64,000 nucleotides of DNA. It comes from Rhizobium sp. BT04. GTDB taxonomy: Bacteria > Pseudomonadota > Alphaproteobacteria > Rhizobiales > Rhizobiaceae. Below are positions 16,047 to 25,185 of this stretch, in pieces. The notes beneath the pieces were generated by a model. That model was not told the DNA's origin, did no database searches, and was given only the letters and a program-made list of their open reading frames with translations. Where the stretch lies: the NCBI RefSeq assembly GCF_030053135.1, contig NZ_CP125651.1, positions 62,001 through 126,000 of the forward strand, read 5' to 3'. Every line of letters starts with the position of its first letter. Position 1 is the stretch's first letter. Made by a program: the position numbers and the translations under genes.

Positions 16047-16451
16047 TCAGATGCGCGCGCGGATCTTGTCGTAGAGATCCGTCAACCCCCGCAGCACTGA
16101 TTGATGGCGATGGCGCGACGAGGCGCGGCGTGCAGCGAAGGCGAGCGCACCCGCAGCAGCCGCAACGAGGAGGATCGTCGAGGCCGCATAGAGCTTCACC
16201 GCCGCTTCTGTCTGCCGCATTGCCTCCCCGGCACCTCCCTTTACCGATCGGGCGGCAGTGAGGACTTGCTTCTGGAGTGCGTCGATTTGCTGTCGCAGCG
16301 TGTTCAACTCCTCATGCAAACCGTGATGAGGCTGCCGGGGAATGCCGACGGAGGCCGTGACGATATCGATGACGGCTTTCGGCACCGGCTCGCCAATCTT
16401 GGCGCCTTTGGTGTCGAGTGTCGTCGTCCCAGTGCTCTTGCGTCGCGGCAT
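16047..16451 (-). CDS. Small membrane protein, DUF883/ElaB-like architecture
   Basis: Start at 16451 (MPRRKSTGTTTLDTK), preceded by GGAAGGAGAATTGATC. The 134 residues show a basic N-terminus and a coiled-coil region at about 45-70 (HEELNTLRQQIDALQKQVLTA). One strong transmembrane helix follows at about 88-108 (KLYAASTILLVAAAAGALAFA), then a short basic tail (RRASSRHRHQSV). Helix plus C-proximal anchor is the layout of ElaB/YqjD/DUF883 stress proteins that tether to the inner membrane. Assignment by architecture only. Confidence 0.65.
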   Translation of the reverse strand: MPRRKSTGTTTLDTKGAKIGEPVPKAVIDIVTASVGIPRQPHHGLHEELNTLRQQIDALQKQVLTAARSVKGGAGEAMRQTEAAVKLYAASTILLVAAAAGALAFAARRASSRHRHQSVLRGLTDLYDKIRARI

Positions 16452-16540
16452 GATCAATTCTCCTTCCCAGGGCATGTCCGTTTTTCTCGGAGTTTTACGC
16501 AATTCGGCGCGCAAAACCGCTCCCGCACTTTTTGCTGGCT

Positions 16541-16831
16541 CTAGTCGTCGTCGAGCGAGAAGATCGGCCGGTAATGGCGCTCGGCGATCAGCAAGCTCCG
16601 GTCGGGCCGAATGATGTAAATCTCCTCGACCTCGCGTCCCCATTGATCTGTGAAAGTGTGCGGGAAGGACGAGCCCACGGGCGATTTCGTCAGCTTCGTG
16701 CGAGGCTGACCATTATACGTGATGCTGCCGGGAATCGGGGCCAGTCCCGCCGATGAGTAATTGCCTGCGCCGGTCGTGCAGGCCGTCAGCGCAACGGCGA
16801 AAACCAGCCCAAATCCCATGCTCCGCCTCAT
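16541..16831 (-). CDS. Small predicted lipoprotein
   Basis: A 96-residue protein with a lipoprotein signal peptide: MRRSMGFGLVFAVALTAC, with the LTAC lipobox placing the lipidated cysteine at residue 18. The mature part (about 78 residues) includes PIPGSITYNGQPRTKLTKSPVGSSF and a strand-rich C-terminus (GREVEEIYIIRPDRSLLIAE). Function unknown; expected in the periplasm-facing membrane leaflet or outer membrane. A near-consensus EcfG-type promoter lies 54 bp upstream, suggesting general-stress control. Confidence 0.75.
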   Translation of the reverse strand: MRRSMGFGLVFAVALTACTTGAGNYSSAGLAPIPGSITYNGQPRTKLTKSPVGSSFPHTFTDQWGREVEEIYIIRPDRSLLIAERHYRPIFSLDDD

Positions 16832-16884
16832 CGAACCCTCCAGCTGCTCCGTCCTTCACGCGTCACTGATTTTATCGCCAGATT

Positions 16885-16909
16885 AACAGAGGACGACAGA
16901 CATTGTTCC
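16885..16909 (-). promoter_or_regulatory. EcfG-type promoter candidate for the lipoprotein gene
   Basis: On the minus strand GGAAC (16909-16905) is followed after 16 bases by TGTT (16888-16885), one base off GGAAC-N16-CGTT. The position predicts a leader of about 45 bases before the ATG at 16831. Confidence 0.55.
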
Positions 16910-17012
16910 AGAATTCGGCTGGAGGCCGGCACAGAACGCCCGGAAGGCCATCGCGTAGTTCAACCGGCAAAGGAGAGGCCATCACTCTGTCAGGCCAGCC
17001 GCAGCGCGTGTC

Positions 17013-18074
17013 TCACGCGACGACATCTGGAATAGGCAAGCCCAGGATCTCGGCATGGTGACGGAGCTTCGCCCAAGCCATGTCACCGACCGGAACTCCC
17101 TCTTCCAACGCCGCGCGGCGCCTTCGTGCCGCGCTGTCACCCGGCATGCGGACCGGGCCATTGTTCCAGGGCGCGGGAGGGTTGCTGCGGCATGCAGTGG
17201 CGAGAAAATCGGACTGCGCCGTAAAGGCATCCAGCCCGGCGAAAAAGCCAGGGTCGATAACCTGGATAAAGGCGCTTTGCGAAAAGACGCCAGGCGGCGC
17301 GTTCGCCCGTCCCTTGCCGGAAAGCCCCTGCCCCAGCAATTCGACGATCAGCCCGAGCCCAAAGCCCTTGTGTCCCTTCAGCCGGCCACCGAGAGGCATC
17401 ATCGTGCCGGCACGTTCGGTCACCTCGCGCGGATCATCAGTCGGCTCGCCCGCGGCAGTGAAAGCCCAGGCCTCCGGAAATCTCTTGCCGGCTTTCGCCA
17501 GGTTTTGCGTCATCGTCGTCGTGGTGATCGAGGCCGAGACGTCGATCAGGATCGGATCCTTAGACGTCGGGAAGCCGGCCGCCATCGGGTTCGGCGTCAG
17601 GAGCGGCTTCGTGCCGCCATAGGGCGCGACACGGCTTGCAGCGGGATGCGAGACCGATAGCTGCACGATCAGGCCCCGTTCGGTCACCTGCCGCATGAAG
17701 GCCGAAAGAGCGCAGGTATGGTGGCAGTTGCGGATCGCGCCGGTGACGACGCCATGATCGCCTACGCGTTCGCAGGCCTGCTCGATCGCCTTGGTCAGCA
17801 GCCATGCGCCGGGTAAGGATTTGCCGTCCCACACAAAGGCTGCGCCGCGATCATTGACGACCTCATAGCTACCCGACTTCGCCAGAGAACCGTCTTCCAA
17901 CGCCTCGACATACCAGTTCAAGAGGCCGACGCCATGGGTGTCATGGCCGATCATGTCGCCCTCCACCAGCACGGCGGCAGTGGTTTCCGCCTTGTCGGGC
18001 TCCATGCCGGCGCGGGTCAATATCTGCTTGGCGAATTGGGTCAGGGCAACGCGGTCAATCAGGGGCATAGGCAT
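17013..18074 (-). CDS. Ldh2-family NAD(P)-dependent 2-hydroxyacid oxidoreductase
   Basis: Malate/L-sulfolactate/ureidoglycolate dehydrogenase-type enzyme (type-2 malate/lactate dehydrogenase family) of 353 residues. DTHGV at 45-49 carries the conserved catalytic histidine H47. PYGGTKPLLTPNPMAAGFPT and LKGHKGFGLGLIVELLGQGL in the second half form the cofactor and substrate sites. It is the last gene of the leftward sugar-acid operon, 68 bp after the solute-binding-protein gene. In this setting it may reduce or oxidise a 2-oxo/2-hydroxy acid intermediate such as an aldonate or tartronate-type acid; the exact substrate is not visible. Confidence 0.85.
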   Translation of the reverse strand: MPMPLIDRVALTQFAKQILTRAGMEPDKAETTAAVLVEGDMIGHDTHGVGLLNWYVEALEDGSLAKSGSYEVVNDRGAAFVWDGKSLPGAWLLTKAIEQACERVGDHGVVTGAIRNCHHTCALSAFMRQVTERGLIVQLSVSHPAASRVAPYGGTKPLLTPNPMAAGFPTSKDPILIDVSASITTTTMTQNLAKAGKRFPEAWAFTAAGEPTDDPREVTERAGTMMPLGGRLKGHKGFGLGLIVELLGQGLSGKGRANAPPGVFSQSAFIQVIDPGFFAGLDAFTAQSDFLATACRSNPPAPWNNGPVRMPGDSAARRRRAALEEGVPVGDMAWAKLRHHAEILGLPIPDVVA

Positions 18075-18141
18075 CCATCCGTCCTGTCGTGGAAAGCGCG
18101 GGCCATCGACGGGCGGTCCGCGCTTAAATCCGCAAACCAGC

Positions 18142-19662
18142 TTACTTGAAGCGGATCTGCGACAGCTGCAGTTCGGAATTCGTCGCGATCGTCGGCTTGA
18201 AGTCGAGACGCGGGGAAACGCGGGTGAAACCGACCATGTGAAACATCGGAATATCAGCGATGATCTCAGTGTTCACCTTGGCGAAAAGCTCCTTCCAGAG
18301 TTTTGTGCGCTCGTCGCCGGTGGCAGACGTCGCCTTGGCGATCAGGGCGTCGACAGCGGGATCCCGGACCATGGAGTGGGAGCCTTCGGTCGCATATTTC
18401 ACGAATGCGGTGAAGACGGGATCGCCGGTCGCATTATCGTGCTGCGACTGGGTCAGCGTCGGACCGGAATCGGTGACGAAAGGTGCAACGAAATAGCCGT
18501 TCCACACGGAAACATCATACATGTCGAGTTTCACGTTCAAGCCGGCTTCCTGAAGCATTGCCATCATCGCTTCCATCGCTTCGGTGGCGTTGGGATATTG
18601 CCCGTTGCGGCCGATGATGCGGATCTCCTGATCGACCGCGACACCGTCAGCTTTCGCCGCCTTGACCAATTCCTTCGCTTTTTCGGGATCATAGGGCCAG
18701 GCGGGGATATCGGCATTGTAGCCGATCGTTGTGGGCACGACGAGCTGTGTCGCGATCTTTGCCTGTTCTGGGAACAGCGTTCCAAGCATTGCCTGACGAT
18801 CGATGGCGAGGTTCATCGCTTCGCGGATGCGCCGGTCGTTAAGCGGTGCTGCCCGCGTATCGATGCGCAGCGATGTCGTCTCCGAATTCGGATAGGCGAA
18901 ATCGGTTTGCTTGCTGGTGGCATCCTGTACGGATACGGCCGGAACGATATCGGCTTCTCCGGCATGGACCATGGCGGCAGCGACCGCGCTGTCGGAGCGG
19001 AACAGATAGGTCGCCTGTTCCACCTGCGGCTTCTCGCCCCAATAATCCGGATTGCGCTTCAGCACGATCGACTGGCCGATCTCCCATTTGTCGAACGTAT
19101 AGGGGCCGGTGCCAATCGGCTTGCGGGTGAATTCGTCGGCCGGTGTCGCCTCGGCCGATTCCACAGCCATCACCGTCATCAGAAGCGGAAGAATCGGCTG
19201 CGCCGGTTTTGTCGTAATCCGGATCGTGTTGGCATCCGGCGTTTCGAAGCTGAACTCCGTGCCACCGAAATATTTACCGCCGGTCTCACAGCTGAGCTTC
19301 TTGTTCTTGTTACGCTCGATCGTGAACTGGACATCCCTCGCGGTGAACGGCTTGCCATCGTGCCATTTAACATTCGGGCGCAGCTTGAACTCCCAGGTGT
19401 CGTCATCGATTTTCGACCATTCCGTCGCCAGGCGGGGTTTGAGGCCGCCATTGACGTAGTCGAATTCCACCAGCATCTCGTTGACGTTTTCAGAAATAAC
19501 CCGGCCGACGTCCTGGCGTGCCGCCATGCAGGGCTCGACGACATCGACGGTTTCGGCAAGCACGACGGTGACGTTGCTCTTGGCATCCTCAGCGTGAACC
19601 GAGCCGGCGCTCAGCGCGAGGACCGTGGTTGAAAAGCAGGCAGCTAGCAAATGCAGTTTCAT
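18142..19662 (-). CDS. Peptide/opine-type ABC transporter substrate-binding protein (family 5)
   Basis: Periplasmic solute receptor of 506 residues. The start at 19662 (MKLHLLAACFSTTVLALSAGSVHAED) follows GGGAGGAGAACGAA and encodes a signal peptide cut after VHA. Features of the SBP_bac_5 family include LRPNVKWHDGKPFTARDVQFTIER, IGTGPYTFDKWEIGQSIVLKRNPDYWG and ALAIDRQAML-like segments. The gene lies inside the catabolic operon, while its likely partners (two permeases and a double ATPase) form a separate operon at 26.9-30.3 kb under the same putative operator. Members of this family also bind sugars, oligosaccharides and acids. Binding of an aldarate or a derivative is inferred from context. 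Confidence 0.9.
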   Translation of the reverse strand: MKLHLLAACFSTTVLALSAGSVHAEDAKSNVTVVLAETVDVVEPCMAARQDVGRVISENVNEMLVEFDYVNGGLKPRLATEWSKIDDDTWEFKLRPNVKWHDGKPFTARDVQFTIERNKNKKLSCETGGKYFGGTEFSFETPDANTIRITTKPAQPILPLLMTVMAVESAEATPADEFTRKPIGTGPYTFDKWEIGQSIVLKRNPDYWGEKPQVEQATYLFRSDSAVAAAMVHAGEADIVPAVSVQDATSKQTDFAYPNSETTSLRIDTRAAPLNDRRIREAMNLAIDRQAMLGTLFPEQAKIATQLVVPTTIGYNADIPAWPYDPEKAKELVKAAKADGVAVDQEIRIIGRNGQYPNATEAMEAMMAMLQEAGLNVKLDMYDVSVWNGYFVAPFVTDSGPTLTQSQHDNATGDPVFTAFVKYATEGSHSMVRDPAVDALIAKATSATGDERTKLWKELFAKVNTEIIADIPMFHMVGFTRVSPRLDFKPTIATNSELQLSQIRFK

Positions 19663-19790
19663 TTCGTTCTCCTCCCATGCGCCGTTGGCGCTCCTCAAGC
19701 AAGTCTTCCTCTTATTTCAGCTGGTCCGGCACTCGCCTCCTCTTTGCGAGGGCCGATCCGTCGGGGCAATCAATTTGGCACTCCTCGGTT

Positions 19791-21308
19791 TCAGTTGCGC
19801 AGGTCTTCGGGCAACAGGCCGGCGGGGAAATTCTGGTAGGCAACCGGGCGCAGAAACCTGCGGATCGACATGGTCCCGACGCTGGTCGCGCCGAAATTGG
19901 TCGAGGCCGGATGGGGTCCGCCATGCACCATGGAATCGACAACCTCGACGCCGGTCGGGAAGCCGTTGACCAGCAATCTGCCCGCCTTCCTTTCGAGGAT
20001 CGGCAGCAGATCGTGGGCAAGGCCAAGATCGGCGTCGTCCATATGGATCGTCGCCGTCAGCTGTCCTTGGAAGCTCTCGGCAAGCGCAACCATCTCTTCA
20101 GGCGAGCCAACGCGCACGACGAGGCCAAGAGGGCCGAACACCTCTTCGCTGAGCGAGTGATCGGCAAGCCAGGCCGAGCCATTGGTTTCGAACAGGTTGG
20201 GGGCTGCGTCGCGACCTGCGCTCTCTACAGCAAGAACCGGCGCAACTGCATTGCTTGCCCGCATCCGGTCGACACCCTCGTGATAGGCGGCGGCAATGCC
20301 TTTGGTCAGCATCGTCTGTGGCGCCACCTTTTCCAGCGCCGATTTGGCGGCACTGGTGAACCTGTCCGCCTCCGGCCCATCGACGACGACGGCAATACCG
20401 GGTTTGGTGCAAAACTGGCCGGCGCCAAGCGTCAGTGAGCCGGCCCAGCCTGAACCGATCGTCTCCGCCCGAGCAGCGGCCGCGGCCGGCAGCAGAAACA
20501 TCGGATTGACGCTGCCGAGTTCACCGAAAAAGGGAATCGGCTCCGGGCGCTGGGCGCAAAGGTCGAAGAGCGCACGGCCGCCGACAAGCGATCCGGTAAA
20601 GCCGACGGCCTTGATGGCGGGATGCGTCACCAGAGCCGTTCCGACGTCGCGGCGCCCACCCTGGATCAGGCTGAAGACGCCGGCCGGCATTCCAGCGCGT
20701 TCGATCGCAGCTGCAATCGCTTCGGCAATGATCTCACCTGTGCCGGGATGGGCGGAATGTCCCTTCACCACGACCGGGCAGCCCGCCGCAAGCGCGGCCG
20801 CCGTATCGCCGCCGGCCGTCGAGAATGCGAGCGGAAAATTCGAGGCTCCGAAGACTGCGACAGGGCCGATCGGCCGTTGCACCAGACGGATCTCGGGCCG
20901 CGGCGCCGGTTGCCGATCGGGTTGGGCCGCATCGATGCGGGCGTCAAGATGCGCGCCCTTGCGGATATGATCGGCAAACAGCCTGAGCTGGCCGGTGGTG
21001 CGCCCGCGTTCACCGTTGAGACGGCCTTCCGGAAGCCCGGTTTCCTCAGTTCCGATAAGAGTGACGGCCTCGCCGCGCTTGTCGATCTCCTCGGCGATTA
21101 CCTCAAGGAAAATGGCGCGCTCCTCGCGTGTCGTTGCCGAAAATGCTGCAAAAGCAGCTTCGGCAGCGCGGCAGGCGCGGTCGACCAGTTCCGTTGTGCC
21201 GACAGCAAAGTCATGTGCCGGCCCACGCGCCGGCTCGGACTGAAAGGTCGTCGTCCCCGCAATCCACTCGCCGGCGATGAAATGCTTGCCTGAAGGGGTC
21301 CAGCTCAT
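19791..21308 (-). CDS. 2,5-dioxovalerate (alpha-ketoglutarate semialdehyde) dehydrogenase
   Basis: NADP-dependent aldehyde dehydrogenase that oxidises alpha-ketoglutarate semialdehyde to 2-oxoglutarate. The 505-residue protein (MSWTPSGKHFIAGEW) has catalytic E263 (FFGELGSVNP) and nucleophile C300 (GAGQFCTKPG). The KGHSAHPGT cofactor segment and GASNFPLAFSTAGGDTA are typical of the KGSADH type linked to galactarate/glucarate and hydroxyproline pathways. It sits two genes downstream of the galactarate-type dehydratase. Oddly, no DapA-like 5-keto-4-deoxyglucarate dehydratase, which normally makes its substrate, is present in the window. Confidence 0.88.
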   Translation of the reverse strand: MSWTPSGKHFIAGEWIAGTTTFQSEPARGPAHDFAVGTTELVDRACRAAEAAFAAFSATTREERAIFLEVIAEEIDKRGEAVTLIGTEETGLPEGRLNGERGRTTGQLRLFADHIRKGAHLDARIDAAQPDRQPAPRPEIRLVQRPIGPVAVFGASNFPLAFSTAGGDTAAALAAGCPVVVKGHSAHPGTGEIIAEAIAAAIERAGMPAGVFSLIQGGRRDVGTALVTHPAIKAVGFTGSLVGGRALFDLCAQRPEPIPFFGELGSVNPMFLLPAAAAARAETIGSGWAGSLTLGAGQFCTKPGIAVVVDGPEADRFTSAAKSALEKVAPQTMLTKGIAAAYHEGVDRMRASNAVAPVLAVESAGRDAAPNLFETNGSAWLADHSLSEEVFGPLGLVVRVGSPEEMVALAESFQGQLTATIHMDDADLGLAHDLLPILERKAGRLLVNGFPTGVEVVDSMVHGGPHPASTNFGATSVGTMSIRRFLRPVAYQNFPAGLLPEDLRN

Positions 21309-21374
21309 TGTTATTCTCCTCGGCGGAGCCTCGCTCCGTCCTGATGCGTGAAGTGTTGTTCGAGATGCACCGCC

Positions 21375-22085
21375 TTAGCGGCCATTCACCTTCCGCCATT
21401 CGGCAAAGAGCGTCAGATTGCTTTCGTCGGTGGCCGGGTAGAGGCCAATGATCGTGTGACCTTGCTTGACGCGCTCGGTGACGAAATCCTCGTAGGCGGT
21501 CATCTCGACCGCTTCGTCAGCGATCTCGTCGGCGATCTCAGCCGGGATGACGATCACGCTGTCGTCGTCGCCAACCATGATGTCGCCCGGGAAGACTGCC
21601 ACATCCCCGCAACCGATTGGCACGTTGATGTCGATTGCCTCGTGGAGCGTGAGATTGGTCGGGCTGGAGGGACGATTATGATAGGCGGGAATCTCCAGAC
21701 CGCCGATCGTCATGGCGTCCCGGAAGCCGCCATCGGTGACGACGCCGGCCCCGCCGCGCATCATCAGACGGGTAATCAGGATGTCGCCGGCGGAGGCGGC
21801 GCGCGGATCCTTGCGGCTGTCCATCACCAGAACATGGCCTTCGGGGCACGTCTCGATGGCAAGCCGTTGCGGATGTTTCGGGTTGCGAAAGACATTCATC
21901 GCATTGCGGTCCTCGCGCGCCGGCATGTAACGCAGCGTGAAGGCCGGCCCGACCATATTGCGGCCCTTCGGCTGCACCGGCCGGACATCCTGGACCGTCT
22001 GGTTTCTAAGACCGCGCTTGAACAGTGCCGAACAGAGCGTCGCGACAGAGACACCCATCAGCTTTTCTCGGGTTGCGGGGTTCAT
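21375..22085 (-). CDS. RraA-like / HMG-aldolase-family protein
   Basis: Member of the RraA fold family, which includes class II pyruvate aldolases for 4-hydroxy-2-oxo acids and oxaloacetate decarboxylases. The start at 22085 (MNPATREKLMGVSV) follows GAGGAGAAGGAAAT; an extension to 22145 is rejected. The 236 residues include GDILITRLMMRGGAGVVTDGG and the metal/substrate Arg-Asp pair R122-D123 (GGFRD), which catalytic aldolases keep. It is 22 bp after the galactarate-type dehydratase gene. I infer that it may cleave 5-keto-4-deoxy-glucarate to pyruvate and tartronate semialdehyde. RNase-E inhibition (true RraA) is unlikely in this context. Confidence 0.85.
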   Translation of the reverse strand: MNPATREKLMGVSVATLCSALFKRGLRNQTVQDVRPVQPKGRNMVGPAFTLRYMPAREDRNAMNVFRNPKHPQRLAIETCPEGHVLVMDSRKDPRAASAGDILITRLMMRGGAGVVTDGGFRDAMTIGGLEIPAYHNRPSSPTNLTLHEAIDINVPIGCGDVAVFPGDIMVGDDDSVIVIPAEIADEIADEAVEMTAYEDFVTERVKQGHTIIGLYPATDESNLTLFAEWRKVNGR

Positions 22086-22107
22086 ATTTCCTTCTCCTCG
22101 TTCAAAT

Positions 22108-23298
22108 TCAGGCGCCGAAGCTGCGCGTTTCCACGGTCCAGTCACGGGCTTTACCCGTCAGGCTGCAGCCAAGCCCCGGACGCGCCGGCACGATCATCCG
22201 GCCGTCCTTGATGTCGAGTTGCTCGTTGAACAGCGGCGCCAGCCAATCGAAATGCTCCACCCACGGCTCATGCGCATAGGCGGCCGCCAGATGCAGATGG
22301 ATTTCCATGGCGAAATGCGGCGCCAGGCGCATGCGTTTCGCCTCGGCGTGTGTGCAGATGCGCAGAAAGGGGGTGATGCCGCCGACCCTCGGCGCATCCG
22401 GCTGAATGAAGTCGACCGCATCGGCCCGGATCAGCGCCATGTGCTCGTCGGCGCTTGCCAGCATTTCGCCGGTGGCGATCGGCGTGGCGAGTTCGCGTGC
22501 CAGTGCCGCATGGCCCTCGGCATCATAGGCATCGAGCGGCTCTTCGATCCATTCGAGATTGAGCGGCTCGACCAGCCGGCCGAAGCGCAACGCCGTCGTG
22601 CGGTCCCATTGCTGGTTTGCATCGACCATCAGCGGGACACGGCCATCGATATGGCTGGTCACGGCATCAAGCCGGCGAAGGTCGATCATCGGGTCCGGCT
22701 GTCCGACCTTGATCTTGATACCGCCGATACCCGCGGCGATCGAGTGATCGATGGCAGCGCGGATTTCCTCGACGCTCGATGACAGGAAGCCACCGGAGGT
22801 ATTGTAGCAGGCGACACTGTCGCGATGGGCGCCCAGCAGTTTGGCAAGCGGCAGGCCGGCGCGTTTCGCCTTCAGATCCCAGAGACAGATGTCGATGGCG
22901 GCGATTGCCTGCGTCGCAATGCCGGAGCGGCCGACCGAGGCCCCGGCCCAGCAGAGCTTGTCCCAGATGCGTGCGGTATCGTTGGGATCTTCGCCGATCA
23001 GGTTGTCGGCAAGCTCGCAGGCATGTGCATAAAGCGCAGGTCCACCTGCCCGCTTCGAGTAACTGAAGCCGAGACCGCTGTGGCCAGCCTCGGAGACGAT
23101 CTCGCAAAATAGAAAGGCCACCTGCGTCAGCGGCTTTTGCCGGCCTGTCAACACCTTGGCATCGCTGATCGGCCGCGCCAAAGGCAGGTAGACGAGCGAC
23201 AGGGTGACCGATCGGATGGCGTCCAGCTTGGACGGACCGGCAACGAAGCCAGCCTTGGGAGGCTGTGCGGGAATCGTACGTCGATCGGGATCAAACAT
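22108..23298 (-). CDS. L-talarate/galactarate dehydratase-type enolase-superfamily enzyme
   Basis: Mandelate-racemase-subgroup enzyme of 396 residues. Visible active-site residues are K195 and K197 (KIKVGQ), metal ligands D226 (VDANQQWDR), E252 (IEEPLD) and E278 (TGEML), and H328 (APHFAMEIH). From memory this matches, even in numbering, the Polaromonas TalrD/GalrD enzyme, in which K197 and H328 are the acid/base pair. The expected reaction turns galactarate or L-talarate into 5-keto-4-deoxy-D-glucarate. GAGG precedes the ATG nine bases after the dehydratase upstream. Substrate confidence is moderate because the subgroup is promiscuous. Confidence 0.82.
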   Translation of the reverse strand: MFDPDRRTIPAQPPKAGFVAGPSKLDAIRSVTLSLVYLPLARPISDAKVLTGRQKPLTQVAFLFCEIVSEAGHSGLGFSYSKRAGGPALYAHACELADNLIGEDPNDTARIWDKLCWAGASVGRSGIATQAIAAIDICLWDLKAKRAGLPLAKLLGAHRDSVACYNTSGGFLSSSVEEIRAAIDHSIAAGIGGIKIKVGQPDPMIDLRRLDAVTSHIDGRVPLMVDANQQWDRTTALRFGRLVEPLNLEWIEEPLDAYDAEGHAALARELATPIATGEMLASADEHMALIRADAVDFIQPDAPRVGGITPFLRICTHAEAKRMRLAPHFAMEIHLHLAAAYAHEPWVEHFDWLAPLFNEQLDIKDGRMIVPARPGLGCSLTGKARDWTVETRSFGA

Positions 23299-23307
23299 CG
23301 TCGTGCC

Positions 23308-25044
23308 TCAGTTGATGGCCGGTTCCGGCGTCTTGCCACCGAATTCCGTCGTCAGGAAATCAAAGTCGCAGCCCTTGTCGGCCTGCTCGATATGGCGGGA
23401 GAACATGAAACCATAACCGCGCTCGTAATGCCGCGTGGGCGCCACCCAGGCGGCCCGCCGCGCCGCGATCTCCTCTTCGGAAACCTGCATGTTGAGGCTG
23501 CGTGCCGGAATATCGAGCTCTACCATGTCCCCCGTTCGCAGCAGAGCCAGGGGGCCGCCGACATAAGATTCCGGTGCGACATGCAGCACGCAGGCGCCGA
23601 AACTGGTTCCGGACATGCGGGCGTCCGAGATGCGCACCATGTCGCGCAGGCCGAGCTTCAACAGCGCCTTCGGCATCGGGATCATGCCCCATTCCGGCAT
23701 GCCGGGGCCGCCCTGGGGGCCGGCATTGCGCAGCACGAGCACAGTGTCCGGCGTCAGCGGATAATCGGGATCATCGATGATCTTCTTCATCTCCGCATAG
23801 CTGTCGGCGACCAATGCCGGACCACGATGGCGATGGAATTTCGGATCGCAGGCCGCTGGTTTGATCACCGCGCCATCGGGACACAGGTTCCCCTTGAGCA
23901 CGGCCAGCGAACCTTCGTGATAGACCGGGTTCGACAATGGCCGGATAACGTCGTCATTGTAGATCTTCACGTGGTCGAGACCGTCCACCAGGGGTTTTCC
24001 GGTGACGGTCATCGCGGTGGGATCCAGTCTGTCGCCGAGCTGCTTCATCAGTGCACGCAAGCCGCCCGCGTAAAAGAAGTCCTCCATCAGGTAGATCGAA
24101 CCGGAGGGCCGGATGTTGGCAAGAACCGGCGTTGTGCGACCAATGCGATCGAGATCATCAAGCTCCAACGGGACGCCGGCGCGGCGCGCCATGGCGATCA
24201 GGTGAATGATCGCATTGGTGGAACAGCCGGTCGCCATGGCGACCGTGACGGCATTGTCGACGGCGGCCGGTGTGATGATCCGGTCCGGCGTCAGGTCCTC
24301 CCACACCATGTCGACGATGCGGCGGCCACAGGCCGCCGACATGCGCTGGTGATTGGCGTCGGCTGCCGGAATCGAGGATGCGCCGGGCAGCGTCAATCCC
24401 ATAGCCTCTGCGATCGCCGTCATCGTCGAGGCCGTGCCCATGGTCATGCAATGGCCGTAGCTGCGGGCAATCCCGCCTTCGATGCCCTGCCACTCCTCCT
24501 TGGTGATCGTGCCGGCACGCCGCTCGTCCCAGTATTTGAAACCGTCGGTCCCCGACCCCAAAGTCTTGCCGGCATAATTGCCGCGAAGCATCGGGCCGGC
24601 GGGAAGATAGATGAAGGGAATGCCCATGCTGACGGCCCCCATGACGAGGCCCGGCGTGGTCTTGTCGCAACCGCCCATCAGAACGGCGCCATCGACAGGA
24701 TGGCTCCGCAACAGTTCCTCGGTCTCCATCGCCAGCATATTACGATAGAGCATAGTGGTCGGCTTGACGAAGTTTTCGGAAAGGGAAAGCGCCGGCAGCT
24801 CCATAGGGAAGCCGCCCGATTGAAGAATTCCCCGCTTCACCCATTCGGCGCGTTCGCGGAAATGCATGTGGCACGGCTGGGCATCGGACCAGGTGTTGAT
24901 CACGGCAATGATCGGCTTTCCCTGCCAATCCTCCGGCGCATAGCCCATCTGCATGGTCCGCGACCGGTGACCGAACGAGCGCTGATCATCCGGCAGCATC
25001 CATCGGGCCGACCGCAGTTGCTCGTAGGTTTTCTCAGCGGCCAC
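23308..25044 (-). CDS. IlvD/Edd-family sugar-acid dehydratase
   Basis: Iron-sulfur dehydratase of 578 residues. The three conserved cluster cysteines are C58 (TWSDAQPCHM), C126 (MGGCDKTTP) and C199 (YGHCMTMGTASTM). The region near the C-terminus has RMSGTSFGACVLHVAPES, where the catalytic serine-type motif lies. This is the aldonate type (L-arabinonate, D-xylonate, D-gluconate dehydratases), not the branched-chain IlvD itself. It is first in the leftward operon, divergent from the GntR regulator and 44 bp from a palindromic operator. It is not the well-known R. leguminosarum L-arabinonate dehydratase, whose N-terminus as I recall differs. Substrate unresolved. Confidence 0.85.
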   Translation of the reverse strand: MAAEKTYEQLRSARWMLPDDQRSFGHRSRTMQMGYAPEDWQGKPIIAVINTWSDAQPCHMHFRERAEWVKRGILQSGGFPMELPALSLSENFVKPTTMLYRNMLAMETEELLRSHPVDGAVLMGGCDKTTPGLVMGAVSMGIPFIYLPAGPMLRGNYAGKTLGSGTDGFKYWDERRAGTITKEEWQGIEGGIARSYGHCMTMGTASTMTAIAEAMGLTLPGASSIPAADANHQRMSAACGRRIVDMVWEDLTPDRIITPAAVDNAVTVAMATGCSTNAIIHLIAMARRAGVPLELDDLDRIGRTTPVLANIRPSGSIYLMEDFFYAGGLRALMKQLGDRLDPTAMTVTGKPLVDGLDHVKIYNDDVIRPLSNPVYHEGSLAVLKGNLCPDGAVIKPAACDPKFHRHRGPALVADSYAEMKKIIDDPDYPLTPDTVLVLRNAGPQGGPGMPEWGMIPMPKALLKLGLRDMVRISDARMSGTSFGACVLHVAPESYVGGPLALLRTGDMVELDIPARSLNMQVSEEEIAARRAAWVAPTRHYERGYGFMFSRHIEQADKGCDFDFLTTEFGGKTPEPAIN

Positions 25045-25087
25045 GGCTCTCTCCTAGTTTTTTACCTGTTCACCTGCTTATTGCCGT

Positions 25088-25103
25088 AACTGATATTTTA
25101 GTT
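25088..25103. promoter_or_regulatory. AT-rich palindromic operator, copy 1
   Basis: AACTGATATTTTAGTT is a near-perfect palindrome in the promoter between the ilvD-type operon and the gntR gene. The same 16-mer with two changes occurs at 30438 and a 12/16 match at 31480, all at promoters in this locus. It is probably the binding site of the adjacent GntR-family protein. Confidence 0.65.
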
Positions 25104-25185
25104 TCTCATATATATCAACGGCAAGTTTGCATTCTTGTGCATTAGGTCACGCAAGGCTATGAATGGAGCAAAAGGATTGCCCCAT

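Noticed and set aside
23137..25089. 650-residue open frame opposite the IlvD/Edd gene
   Set aside because: Shadow frame; the minus strand has the full IlvD/Edd cysteine motifs and a good start.
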